A program made the translations under genes and the position numbers. From Hoylesella buccalis ATCC 35310 (lineage in GTDB: Bacteria; Bacteroidota; Bacteroidia; Bacteroidales; Bacteroidaceae): a stretch of 64,000 nt of DNA. This document shows, piece by piece, positions 17,319 to 25,727 of this stretch. The notes below the pieces were generated by a model that was not told the DNA's origin, searched no databases, and worked only from the letters and a program-made list of their open reading frames with translations. Location: contig NZ_CP102287.1 of the NCBI RefSeq assembly GCF_025151385.1, positions 2,418,001 to 2,482,000 on the forward strand. The letters run 5' to 3'. Position 1 is the first letter of the stretch. Each line of letters opens with the position of its first letter.

Positions 17319-18359
17319 ATGATGGAAGCAAGCAACAACGATAACATGCTCATCTATCAGTCGGAAGATGGGAAGATAAAGATAGATGTCAGATTTGAAA
17401 ACGAGACGGTGTGGCTGTCATTAGACCAAATGGCAATCTTATTTGGACGTGACAAATCTACCATTTCACGACATATTAAGAATATATTTGAGGAAGGAGA
17501 ATTGCAAGCTCCTTCAGTTGTTGCAAATTATGCAACAACTGCAATGGATGGAAAGACTTATCAGGTGGATTATTATAACCTTGACGTAATCATCTCGGTA
17601 GGCTATCGGGTTAAGTCACAACAAGGCACACAGTTTCGCATCTGGGCTACCCAGCGGCTAAGAGAATATATTATCAAAGGCTTTGCATTAAACGATGAAC
17701 GATTCAAAACGGGGTCTTCCTACAATTATTTCAAGGAACTCTTAGACCGCATTCGTGAGATACGTCTATCTGAGAAGGTTTTTTATCAGCAGATAAAGGA
17801 TATATATGCAACAAGTATCGACTATAATCCATCGGCTGAGGTGACATTGGCTTTCTTCAAGGAAGTACAGAACAAACTGCTCTGGGCTGTCAGCGGAAAG
17901 ACAGCCGCAGAACTCATGTACTATCGTGCCAATGCCTCACTGCCAATGATGGGACTTACTTCCACGGAAAAAGAAGGAAAAGTTACCAAGAATGATGTCT
18001 TGATAGGTAAAAACTACCTGAATGAGAAAGAGATTGGTCAACTAAAACTTATCGTAGAACAGTTCCTTGCCTATGCTGAGGCGCAGGCATTAGCCGAAAA
18101 ACCAATGTACATGAGCGACTGGGTGCAGAAACTTCGACTTGTACTCACCATGAACGAGAAGAACATTCTTGAGCATGCTGGCACCATTTCTCACGAAGCG
18201 GCAGTAGCCAAAGCTACAAAGGAATATATTGCTTACAAAGAACAACAACGGAAAATTGAACGTCTTGAAAGTATTAAGCAGCTCGACCAAGACCTGAAGC
18301 GTATCGCACCACGAAAGAACAATAAAAAGAAGGAAGACAACGAAGAGAATAATCAATGA
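17319..18359 (+). CDS. RhuM-family virulence/defence-associated protein
   Basis: A 346-residue protein with the RhuM signature: an N-terminal winged-HTH-like part (MLIYQSEDGKIKIDVRFENE, VWLSLDQMAILFGRDKSTIS) and VDYYNLDVIISVGYRVKSQQ with QFRIWATQRLREYIIKGF. The C-terminus is a charged coiled region rich in Lys and Glu. RhuM genes frequently lie between subunits of type I restriction systems in this phylum and their function is not known. The stop overlaps the start of the next gene by ATGA (18356-18359), indicating translational coupling. A second ATG at 17322 is equally possible. Confidence 0.88.
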   Translation: MMEASNNDNMLIYQSEDGKIKIDVRFENETVWLSLDQMAILFGRDKSTISRHIKNIFEEGELQAPSVVANYATTAMDGKTYQVDYYNLDVIISVGYRVKSQQGTQFRIWATQRLREYIIKGFALNDERFKTGSSYNYFKELLDRIREIRLSEKVFYQQIKDIYATSIDYNPSAEVTLAFFKEVQNKLLWAVSGKTAAELMYYRANASLPMMGLTSTEKEGKVTKNDVLIGKNYLNEKEIGQLKLIVEQFLAYAEAQALAEKPMYMSDWVQKLRLVLTMNEKNILEHAGTISHEAAVAKATKEYIAYKEQQRKIERLESIKQLDQDLKRIAPRKNNKKKEDNEENNQ

Positions 18360-18808
18360 TAGTCCATACACAATATTTGGGAAATCAGGAATTGTTGAAA
18401 CTACAAAAGACAGCATTCCTCGCATCGGGCAATATCGCTTCCGAGGAGGTGTTGCGGGTGTATGATTGGGCTACAGAGATGCGTAGTCGGGGAGAGTGTG
18501 TCATCAGTGGATTTAACAGTAAATTGGAACAAGACGTGCTTCACTTCCTGCTGAAAGGCAACCAACCGATTATTCTTGTTCTTGCCCGACGAATGTATAA
18601 AGTTATCCCCAAGGAATTACAAGAAGCGTTAGCCCAAAACCGATTATTGATAGTTTCTGTAAGCAATGCAGCACGTCAGTCAAAGGACACAGCAATGATG
18701 AGGAATAAATGGGTTTGCCAAAAATCAGACAGAATTTTGTTTGTTGGCGTAACCGAACGTAGCAGCCTTTATGCATTTAAAACTAATCTTGATTATAAAC
18801 AAAAATGA
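18356..18808 (+). CDS. DprA/Smf-like Rossmann-fold protein
   Basis: A 150-residue protein with a compact DprA/Smf-like core: CVISGFNSKLEQDVLHFLLK, QPIILVLARRMYKVIPKEL and RLLIVSVSNAARQSKDTAMM. It lacks the N-terminal SAM and C-terminal winged-helix domains of true DprA. Proteins of this size coupled to RhuM occur in restriction-modification loci of Bacteroidetes. It overlaps the RhuM gene by 4 nt and closes the island just before the tRNA-Leu terminator, so it is probably not the chromosomal competence gene. Confidence 0.7.
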   Translation: MIVHTQYLGNQELLKLQKTAFLASGNIASEEVLRVYDWATEMRSRGECVISGFNSKLEQDVLHFLLKGNQPIILVLARRMYKVIPKELQEALAQNRLLIVSVSNAARQSKDTAMMRNKWVCQKSDRILFVGVTERSSLYAFKTNLDYKQK

Positions 18809-18950
18809 TTACATTATTAAATTCACAATGACCCTACAAGATAGAATAACCCATTAGGAAGCAGACATTTGATTGCAAAAGTATTCAAAGAGAGGGGATA
18901 ACTAAAGGGGTACTGTTGCTTTTTGCTACCCTGTTTCTACCTAGAAAATA

Positions 18951-18986
18951 ATAACGGTTGATACTCAATGAGTTATCAACCGTTAT
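18951..18986 (-). terminator. Terminator of tRNA-Leu
   Basis: Arms ATAACGGTTGATA (18951-18963) and TATCAACCGTTAT (18974-18986) are perfectly complementary over 13 bp. Reading leftward they are followed by TTATTTTC. The hairpin lies 3 bp beyond the tRNA 3' end and also faces the DprA-like gene arriving from the left. Confidence 0.8.
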
Positions 18987-18989
18987 GCG

Positions 18990-19071
18990 TACCCAGACCC
19001 GGGCTCGAACCGGGATGGGTTGCCCCACTGGTGTTTGAGACCAGCGCGTCTACCTATTCCGCCATCTGGGC
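18990..19071 (-). tRNA. tRNA-Leu (anticodon CAA)
   Basis: The minus-strand sequence starts GCCCAGATGGCGGAATAGG and folds with acceptor GCCCAGA/TCTGGGT and anticodon arm CTGGT-CTCAAAC-ACCAG (anticodon CAA, codon UUG). It has a class II variable arm (TGGGGCAACCCA) and a T arm CCGGG-TTCGAGC-CCGGG read as GGTTCGAGC. The CCA end is not encoded. tRNA-Leu genes are common integration sites, and an AT-rich island abuts its 3' side. Confidence 0.95.
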
Positions 19072-19891
19072 TTAATTGCGGATGCAAAGATACGGTGTTT
19101 TTTCTAATGCGCCAAACATTTTACAAAAAAGTTGCTCACGCAGCGTACTCGGAGAAAACAATTTTCTCCACACTGACATGACCTATCACAACAAGCCAAA
19201 AGGGAGTTGAGGCGATGAGGATAGGCCGTTACCAGCATCACACAGCCTGACATCCATATCGTCAAAAGCAAAAAAATGATGCTGCAAAAGGAAAACGACA
19301 TCAAACAGTTGGTGAAATCAGCAAACTGAACGGATGAAAACAAAAGGCTCAACGGATGAAAACAGAAAATCGAACGGATGAAAACAAAAGACAGAACGAG
19401 TGAAAACAGAAAACTCAATGGTTGAAAACACGGTGTTTGGCATACGAAATATTTTGACAACCGTGCCAAATACTCGCATATTTGCAACCAAACGAGTGAT
19501 TGGTCGAAAATAGGCGATTTTTCTATCTATCCATTTTTCAACTACTTACATCACATAGGCGCATCGGTGCACTTGCAAAAGCAATGCTTTAAGGCTGCAA
19601 AGGCATTGAGATTGGGGTATCAAGGCCTTGACTTTGAAGGGCAAACCACATGTTATAGAATGGTAAACTGCATGCTATTGAATTAAAACTGACTTTCAAT
19701 TGCAAAACAAGGTGCCAAAAAGCATCCAAAAAGAGCTGATTTTTTCTAAAATGATTGTTTTGAAAATACCAAAAATATGTACAATTATAAAAAAACTTAG
19801 GATAAACTCATTGGCGTCTGTCTGGACGACAGAAAGATAATCAAGTCCACCCCACCCTTCGATGTTTGGTGCTACCAGCTTGGTCAGGGCA
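19072..19891. other. 820-bp noncoding stretch with repeats
   Basis: No credible gene is visible. The leftward frame 19104-19487 is driven by a 22-bp tandem repeat. A degenerate copy of the dispersed palindromic repeat may lie at 19455-19605 (CAAATA-CTCGCA-TATTTG, then GCAAAAGCAATGCTT). Confidence 0.5.
19329..19433. repeat. 22-bp tandem repeat, about 4.8 copies
   Basis: Units start at 19329, 19351, 19373, 19395 and 19417. The shared core is AACGGATGAAAACA followed by AAAG/GAAA and a variable 4-5 bp end. The first three cores are identical apart from the tail; copies four and five are diverged (AACGAGTG, AATGGTTG). A 22-bp period is not a multiple of three, which argues against coding. Confidence 0.85.
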
Positions 19892-20551
19892 TCATGCCTC
19901 AAGCGTTTTGACAACTTGGAGAAGCTGACTGAAATCGTCTATGATGAACTCGGTATGAATCTCTTCCAGTTGGCAACGTGTGCCATTGCCATACGTCACG
20001 CCACAGGTATGGATGCTGGCATTCTGCCCCATCTCGATATCATACACCGTGTCGCCCACGACAAGTGCCTCCCCTGGCTGAATGCCTAAATGCTCAAGCG
20101 TTTGATTCACCGCCTCGGGATGTGGCTTTGCATGCGTCACGTCGTTGGCACTGACCACATGCGTGATGATTTCCTCTAAACCAAACGTCTCCACAAAGTC
20201 CATCAGCGAGTGGCGGGAACGACTGCTGGCAATGGTGAGCACATACCCCAAACGATGTAACTCACGCATGGTTTCCAATACATGGGGAAACAATGGAACC
20301 GCCCCCGGGACGTTGTTCTCATGAAACACTTGATTATAGGCTTCCACACAGCGGTCGCCCATCTCGTCAGTCATGGGTATCAAGTCTGTAAACGTCTGCT
20401 TCAAGGGCAAGCCAATCATTCGACTGCACTCCTCACGACTGCGCTGCTCAAGTCCCAATCGGTTGATTACCTCGAGCATGGTATTGGTAATGAGAGTTTG
20501 TGTATCAGCCAACGTGCCGTCAAAATCCAGGATAATTGCTTTGATTTTCAT
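19892..20551 (-). CDS. HAD-superfamily phosphatase, phosphoglycolate phosphatase-like
   Basis: A 219-residue hydrolase with motif I AIILDFDGTLADT (nucleophile Asp), motif II LTIASSRSR, a Lys in HAKPHPEA and motif IV ALVVGDTVYDIEMGQNA. The cap domain lies between motifs I and II, as in subfamily IA enzymes of the Gph/PpaX type. The exact phosphoester substrate cannot be told from sequence. Start 20551 places the catalytic motif at the usual distance; an in-frame ATG at 20578 would overlap a CAAAGGTA (TACCTTTG on the minus strand) promoter-like element at 20576-20583. It is transcribed alone. Confidence 0.85.
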   Translation of the reverse strand: MKIKAIILDFDGTLADTQTLITNTMLEVINRLGLEQRSREECSRMIGLPLKQTFTDLIPMTDEMGDRCVEAYNQVFHENNVPGAVPLFPHVLETMRELHRLGYVLTIASSRSRHSLMDFVETFGLEEIITHVVSANDVTHAKPHPEAVNQTLEHLGIQPGEALVVGDTVYDIEMGQNASIHTCGVTYGNGTRCQLEEIHTEFIIDDFSQLLQVVKTLEA

Positions 20552-20641
20552 TGAGTTATCTTTTTTATCGAGTTGCAAAGGTAACGAAAAAGAAACAAAC
20601 AGACCTTGCCTACCTGTTACTTTTCGATGAATAATAAGAAT

Positions 20642-20679
20642 AGCCCCTCCCCCATCCCCTCCCCGAAAGGGAGGGGAGT
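20642..20679. repeat. GC-rich hairpin repeat, copy 1 (G-quadruplex potential)
   Basis: The segment has pyrimidine-rich arms CCCCTCCCC repeated around CATC, then GAAA, then GGGAGGGGAG. Read on the minus strand it contains four runs of at least four G separated by one or two bases. An inverted, shorter relative lies at 62620-62653, 42 kb away. It lies in an intergenic region after the divergent HAD gene. Confidence 0.6.
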
Positions 20680-20875
20680 AGTTAGCTTGTTTGTTGTATT
20701 TTATTGATGGTACGCCTTTTCATCAGCTGCCATACCCACTGGATTCATCGTGTTGCGCGTTGCAAGATACGCTTTCTACGATGGTATGTGGAGATTTTCA
20801 GGGAGGTAACATCCCCGCATTCTTGTTTATTAAAATTAGTAAATTATGCCTGTGTTACAAAAGTTTAGGCTAATT

Positions 20876-21073
20876 TTGCATAAGATAGGCATCGTCTTAG
20901 CAAAGAAAGTAAACTTCCTTTGCATTCGGCTCGCACTATCTTTGCATGAAACAGGCTGCGCCTTAGCAATTACAAACAAGCTTGATTGCATTCGGCTTGC
21001 ACTATCTTTGCATAAGATAGGCATCGCCTTAGCAAAGTAAGTAAACTTCCTTTGCTTTCGGCTCGCACTATCT
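20876..21073. repeat. 66-bp tandem repeat, three copies, each ending in a promoter-like element
   Basis: Units 20876-20941, 20942-21007 and 21008-21073 begin TTGCAT(A/G)A and end CGGCT(C/T)GCACTATCT. Where the next unit follows, the boundary reads TATCTTTGC, a match to the Bacteroidetes -7 element TAnnTTTG. Copies 1 and 3 are nearly identical; copy 2 is diverged in the middle. The array ends 34 bp before the GH3-family gene, and its final boundary is TATCTTTCA. It may supply several promoters to the operon. The 66-bp period keeps an antisense reading frame open by chance. Confidence 0.8.
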
Positions 21074-21107
21074 TTCACATAAAATAGATAAACGACAGGA
21101 ATAAAAA

Positions 21108-22640
21108 ATGGGGTTAACACGTATCGCGGCTCACTTCTTTTCATCACGACAAAAGGAGATTGAGCGACACGCCAAACAAGCTGACTTAACGCAACAGCAG
21201 GTGCTGCAGCATCTTCTTGAACGGGCGAAGGACACGGAATATGGCCGAAATCATCTCTTTGGCAGCACCAAAACCTACGAAGATTTTGCCAAAAACGTAC
21301 CTGTTAACACCTACGAAGAACTGAAAGGTGACATCGACCGCATGCGCCACGGCGAAGAAAACGTGCTTTGGCCGGGGCAAGTGAAATGGTATGCCAAGTC
21401 ATCGGGAACAACCAACGACAAGAGTAAGTTTATTCCTGTTTCCAACGAGGGGCTCAACCGAATTCATTACCAAGGTGGAAAAGACACCGTGGCGCTTTAC
21501 CTTCGCAACAATCCCGACAGTAGGATGTTCGACGGAAAGGGTCTGATATTGGGCGGAAGCCACTCTCCTAATTATAATCTGCACAACTCTTTGGTGGGTG
21601 ATTTGAGCGCCATTCTCATCGAAAACATCAACCCATTGGTCAACTTGGTGCGCGTTCCCAAGAAATCAACCGCACTGTTGCAGGATTTTGAGGTGAAGCG
21701 TGACCGCATAGCCCGCGAGACATTGAACCAAAACGTCACCAACCTCTCTGGCGTTCCGTCATGGATGCTGTCGGTGTTGGTGCGCGTCATGGAACTGAGT
21801 GGCAAGAAACACCTCGAAGAAGTGTGGCCTAACCTGGAAGTATTCTTCCATGGTGGCATCGCTTTCACGCCCTATCGCCCACAATATGAGCAGCTTATCA
21901 CGTCGCCAAACATGCACTACATGGAGACCTACAACGCCAGTGAGGGATTCTTCGGCATACAGAGCGACCCCGGTGACGCGTCGATGTTGCTCATGACCGA
22001 CTATGACGTTTTCTACGAGTTCATCCCCATGGACGAGTATGGAACGGAGCATCCAACGGTATTGCCACTGGCCGACGTGGAGTTGGACAAGAATTATGCG
22101 GTGCTCATTTCAACCTCATGCGGACTATGGCGATACATGATTGGCGACACGGTGAAGTTTACATCGCGCCAACCCTATAAGTTCATCATCACAGGCCGCA
22201 CCAAATACTTCATCAATGCCTTTGGTGAAGAGCTCATCATGGACAATGCCGAGAAGGGATTGGCCTACGCTTGCGAGCAGACAGTGGCCGAAATTAAGGA
22301 ATACACGGCCGCACCTGTATACATGGACAGTAAGGCCAAATGTCGTCATCAATGGCTCATTGAGTTTGCCAAGGCACCAAATGACCTAAAAAAGTTTGCC
22401 AACATTCTGGACAAACGACTGCAAGAACTGAACAGTGACTATGAGGCTAAACGCTTTCATGACATCACGTTACAGCATTTGGAGATTGTTGTGGCACGCC
22501 CAAACTTATTCAACGACTGGCTGAAGATGAAGGGTAAACTGGGCGGACAACATAAGATTCCACGACTATCGAACAGTCGTAAGGTTATTGAAGAGCTGCT
22601 CGAGCTGAACCAAGAGCCTGCGGAAACCCAACAGGCATAA
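21108..22640 (+). CDS. GH3 auxin-responsive-promoter family acyl-adenylating enzyme homologue
   Basis: A 510-residue member of the GH3 branch of adenylate-forming enzymes. It shows the ATP-binding loop YAKSSGTTNDKSKFIPVS, the second block MHYMETYNASEGFFGIQSD and the GDTVKF plus GRTKYFINAFGEELI hinge region. Plant relatives conjugate amino acids to acyl substrates; the bacterial substrate is unknown. The gene starts an operon with the following lipoprotein (21 bp gap) and a DUF3108 protein, an arrangement that hints at envelope-related metabolism. The promoter is probably in the adjoining 66-bp repeat array. Confidence 0.9.
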   Translation: MGLTRIAAHFFSSRQKEIERHAKQADLTQQQVLQHLLERAKDTEYGRNHLFGSTKTYEDFAKNVPVNTYEELKGDIDRMRHGEENVLWPGQVKWYAKSSGTTNDKSKFIPVSNEGLNRIHYQGGKDTVALYLRNNPDSRMFDGKGLILGGSHSPNYNLHNSLVGDLSAILIENINPLVNLVRVPKKSTALLQDFEVKRDRIARETLNQNVTNLSGVPSWMLSVLVRVMELSGKKHLEEVWPNLEVFFHGGIAFTPYRPQYEQLITSPNMHYMETYNASEGFFGIQSDPGDASMLLMTDYDVFYEFIPMDEYGTEHPTVLPLADVELDKNYAVLISTSCGLWRYMIGDTVKFTSRQPYKFIITGRTKYFINAFGEELIMDNAEKGLAYACEQTVAEIKEYTAAPVYMDSKAKCRHQWLIEFAKAPNDLKKFANILDKRLQELNSDYEAKRFHDITLQHLEIVVARPNLFNDWLKMKGKLGGQHKIPRLSNSRKVIEELLELNQEPAETQQA

Positions 22641-22661
22641 CCCGCTAACAAACACAAGTAT

Positions 22662-24704
22662 ATGAATATCAATCAACAGAAACGCTTCAAAAGGTACACG
22701 CTCATGGCTCGTCATGCCACGAACAATGTCCGCGGCATGCAGTTGACTGCCCTGTTGATGCTGGTTCTTTTATTAGTTTCGTGCGCTCGAATGGGTCAAC
22801 CCGATGGCGGATGGTATGATGAAACACCGCCTAAGGTCATCAGTACCTCGCCAAAAGAAGGTACCACACAGGTGACGAGCAAGAAAATTTACATCAATTT
22901 CAATGAGTTCATCAAGCTGGAGAATGCCACCGAGAAGGTGGTAGTATCGCCTCCACAACTGGAAGCGCCTGAGATAAAATCGCAAGGAAAGCGAATTCTC
23001 GTGGAACTGAAAGACAGCTTAAAGCCCAATGCCACCTATACCATCGACTTCAGTGATGCCATCTCTGACAACAATGAGGGCAACCCACTGGGCAATTACA
23101 CTTACAGTTTCTCCACAGGCGATAAGATAGACACAATGGAAGTAAGTGGATATGTGCTTGAAGCCGAGAACCTTGAGCCCATCAAGGGAATCCTCGTGGG
23201 GCTGTATGCCGACCAGAGTGACAGCATCTTCCGCAAGCAACCCATGCTGCGCGTATCACGAACCGACAGCAGAGGGCGCTTCACCATCCGCGGTATCGCC
23301 AACGGAAGCTACCGAGTGTTTGCCTTGCAAGATGCCGATGGTGACTATGTCTTCAACCAGAAGAGTGAGAAGGTGGCCTTCTCGCGCGAACTTGTCACGA
23401 CAACCTCTAAACCAGACGTACGGCAAGACACCATTTGGGCCGACTCGTTGCACATCAAAGCCATCAATCAGGTGAAGTACACGCACTTTCTGCCCGATGA
23501 CATCACGCTCAGAGCCTTTACAGAAATACAATCTGACCGATACCTCATCAAGACCGAACGTAAAGAGCCAAACAACTTTTCGCTGTTTTTCAGCTATGGC
23601 AGCAAAGAGGTCCCGCAGATCAAAGGCCTCAACTTTGATGCCAAAGACGCCTTCATCATGGAGTCGAATCCGCGCGGGGACACCCTCACTTATTGGCTGC
23701 GTGACACCACACTCATCAACCAAGACTCGCTTGAAATTGAGCTAAAATACCAAGCCAGCGATTCTACTGGTCAGCTGCACCTGCAAACAGACACCCTCAT
23801 GATGCTGGCCAAACAGCCTTATGCCAAACGGCTCAAGCAAGCGCAGAAACGATTGGAAGAATGGAACAAGAAACAAGAACGGGCAAAGAAGCGGGGGGAG
23901 CCTTACGATTCTATCATGCCAAAAGAGGCTCTTGAGGCCAAGTTGAGTGTCAGTTCGGCTCTCGCACCCGACCAGAATGTAGGGTTCAGCTTTACCACGC
24001 CATTGGCCGTGCTCGACACATCCAAAGTACATCTTTACTCCAAGCAAGACACGCTGTGGTATGTTTCGCCTTTCGAAATAGAGCAACAACGCGACACATC
24101 CATTGTACCGTTCAATGATGCCTACATCAAAAACACGAGAAACTATGTGTTGAGGGGCGAATGGCGTCCCAACATCGAATACAGTCTTGAACTGGACAGT
24201 GCTGCATTTGTGGACATCTATGGCAAGGCATCGAACAAAATCAAACAAGGTTTCAAGGTGAAGTCAAACGATGAGTTCAGCACCATCTTGCTTACCATTA
24301 CGGGAGCTGATGGCAAACCGCTGGTTGTTCAGTTGCTGGACAATTCGGATAAGCCCGTCAAACAGGTTCGTACTTCCAATGGTATGGCTCAATTCTTCTA
24401 CGTTGAACCGCGCGAATACTATGTCCGCCTGTTTATAGACGCTAACAATAACGGCAAATGGGACACGGGCGATTACGACAAGGGTGTGCAGCCCGAAGAG
24501 GTGTATTATTATCCCAAGAAGATAACTTGCAGGGCGAAGTGGGACTTTAACGAGACATGGAATCTGACGAGCACGCCCATTTACAGACAGAAACCAACAG
24601 AAATAACTAAACAGAAAGGCGAGAAACAGCGCAAAATACAAAGCCGAAATGCGAAACGCGCACTCGACCTGGGTAAAGAATACATTCCCGGAATGATGAA
24701 ATAA
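22662..24704 (+). CDS. Ig-like-domain lipoprotein
   Basis: A large envelope lipoprotein. The lipobox is LLVSC within MQLTALLMLVLLLVSCARMG; the ATG at 22737 gives the most typical signal peptide, while 22662 and 22704 are alternative starts. After it comes a bacterial Ig-like (Big_5) domain (PPKVISTSPKEGTTQVTSKK, with ITFNEFI-like and NATYTIDF blocks). A carboxypeptidase-regulatory-like segment follows (SGYVLEAENLEPIKGILVGL), then a long region ending in DANNNGKWDTGDYDKGVQPE. Such proteins are conserved in Bacteroidales next to cell-envelope genes. The function is not established. Confidence 0.85.
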   Translation: MNINQQKRFKRYTLMARHATNNVRGMQLTALLMLVLLLVSCARMGQPDGGWYDETPPKVISTSPKEGTTQVTSKKIYINFNEFIKLENATEKVVVSPPQLEAPEIKSQGKRILVELKDSLKPNATYTIDFSDAISDNNEGNPLGNYTYSFSTGDKIDTMEVSGYVLEAENLEPIKGILVGLYADQSDSIFRKQPMLRVSRTDSRGRFTIRGIANGSYRVFALQDADGDYVFNQKSEKVAFSRELVTTTSKPDVRQDTIWADSLHIKAINQVKYTHFLPDDITLRAFTEIQSDRYLIKTERKEPNNFSLFFSYGSKEVPQIKGLNFDAKDAFIMESNPRGDTLTYWLRDTTLINQDSLEIELKYQASDSTGQLHLQTDTLMMLAKQPYAKRLKQAQKRLEEWNKKQERAKKRGEPYDSIMPKEALEAKLSVSSALAPDQNVGFSFTTPLAVLDTSKVHLYSKQDTLWYVSPFEIEQQRDTSIVPFNDAYIKNTRNYVLRGEWRPNIEYSLELDSAAFVDIYGKASNKIKQGFKVKSNDEFSTILLTITGADGKPLVVQLLDNSDKPVKQVRTSNGMAQFFYVEPREYYVRLFIDANNNGKWDTGDYDKGVQPEEVYYYPKKITCRAKWDFNETWNLTSTPIYRQKPTEITKQKGEKQRKIQSRNAKRALDLGKEYIPGMMK

Positions 24705-24777
24705 GCCTATGTTGCCAGCTAAATAGTGCTGGCGAACCTTCTACATGCAGGCGTTTCTGGGAGATAAAAACGAGAAC

Positions 24778-25596
24778 ATGAAAATGAAATTATTCAGAAA
24801 CTTAGCCATTCTTTCGCTTCTTTTAGGGGTGTTTACCACATCCCATGCACAGTGTAACATGACCAATACCGCCTTCAAATCGGGCGAGTACTTGTCATAC
24901 AACCTATATTTCAATTGGAAATTTGTATGGGTCAGGGTAGGTTCGGCCACCATGTCGGTGGTACAGACGAGGTACAACAACCAACCAGCCTATCGTGGTT
25001 CACTCATCACACGCGGCAATAGCAAGGCCGACAACCTGTTTATTCTGCGCGATACCCTACAAGCATACACCTCATTAAATCTCGTTCCACAATACTATCG
25101 CAAGGCTGCCAATGAGGGAGGTCGATACTATGTCGACGAAGTATTCTATTCCTATCCCAACGGACGCGTTCATGTCAAGCAACATCAGATATCCAGCAAA
25201 GGCACTCACGAGTGGAAACAGTCTGACGTAAAAGACTGTGTTTACGATATGTTGAACATCTTCATGCGGGCCAGGTCGTTCGATCCGTCCAAATGGAAGA
25301 AAGGACATGCCTATAACTTCACGATGATAGATGGGAATAAGTCAAGGCCCGCCCTACTGAAATACAGAGGGAAAACAACCATTAAGGCCGACAATGGGAG
25401 GAAATATAGATGTCTGCACCTGTCGTACATGGAACAGGATGGTGGCAAATACAAACGAATTGTCGACTTCTACGTGAGCGATGACACCAATCATGTGCCT
25501 GTACGTTTGGACATGTTTCTTAAGTTTGGATCGGCCAAAGCATTCTTGGTGGGTATGAAAGGAGTGAGAAATAACATGGCTTCACAAGTAAGATAA
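24778..25596 (+). CDS. DUF3108-domain exported protein
   Basis: A 272-residue protein with a signal peptide (MKMKLFRNLAILSLLLGVFT, cleaved near SHAQ). It has the DUF3108 pattern FKSGEYLSYNLYFNWKFVWV, VGSATM, and a late block VDFYVSDDTNHVPVRLDMFL followed by FGSAKAFL. Start 24778 is preferred because the upstream ATG (24745) would bury the signal peptide behind 11 extra residues. It follows the Ig-like lipoprotein by 73 bp and is the last gene before a strong hairpin. Members are predicted periplasmic or outer-membrane-associated proteins of unknown role. Confidence 0.85.
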   Translation: MKMKLFRNLAILSLLLGVFTTSHAQCNMTNTAFKSGEYLSYNLYFNWKFVWVRVGSATMSVVQTRYNNQPAYRGSLITRGNSKADNLFILRDTLQAYTSLNLVPQYYRKAANEGGRYYVDEVFYSYPNGRVHVKQHQISSKGTHEWKQSDVKDCVYDMLNIFMRARSFDPSKWKKGHAYNFTMIDGNKSRPALLKYRGKTTIKADNGRKYRCLHLSYMEQDGGKYKRIVDFYVSDDTNHVPVRLDMFLKFGSAKAFLVGMKGVRNNMASQVR

Positions 25597-25619
25597 ACAA
25601 GAGGTACTATCCACAAAAT

Positions 25620-25664
25620 AACGAAAACAGGCTGCCTTGCACATCAAGTCAGCCTGTTTTCGTT
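25620..25664. terminator. Bidirectional terminator between the DUF3108 gene and glnN
   Basis: Perfect 15-bp arms AACGAAAACAGGCTG and CAGCCTGTTTTCGTT surround a 15-nt loop. The hairpin lies between the 3' ends of two convergent transcription units. Confidence 0.85.
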
Positions 25665-25727
25665 CTGAAGCAAACTACGATTCCACATCAATAAGTTTGG
25701 CCTGGGTTCACATGCCGACATACTTGC

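Noticed and set aside
19329..19433. Possible CRISPR array
   Set aside because: The units are contiguous 22-bp tandem repeats without unique spacers of constant length, and no cas genes are present in the window.
19104..19487. 127-codon minus-strand frame rich in Phe/Leu/Ser
   Set aside because: The frame runs through the 22-bp tandem repeat, whose period is not a multiple of three, and shows no domain or signal for translation.
20836..21147. Antisense open frame with 22-residue KDSASR repeats
   Set aside because: It is a by-product of the 66-bp (22-codon) noncoding tandem repeat. Promoter-like boxes lie in the opposite direction and the frame overlaps the start of the GH3-family gene.
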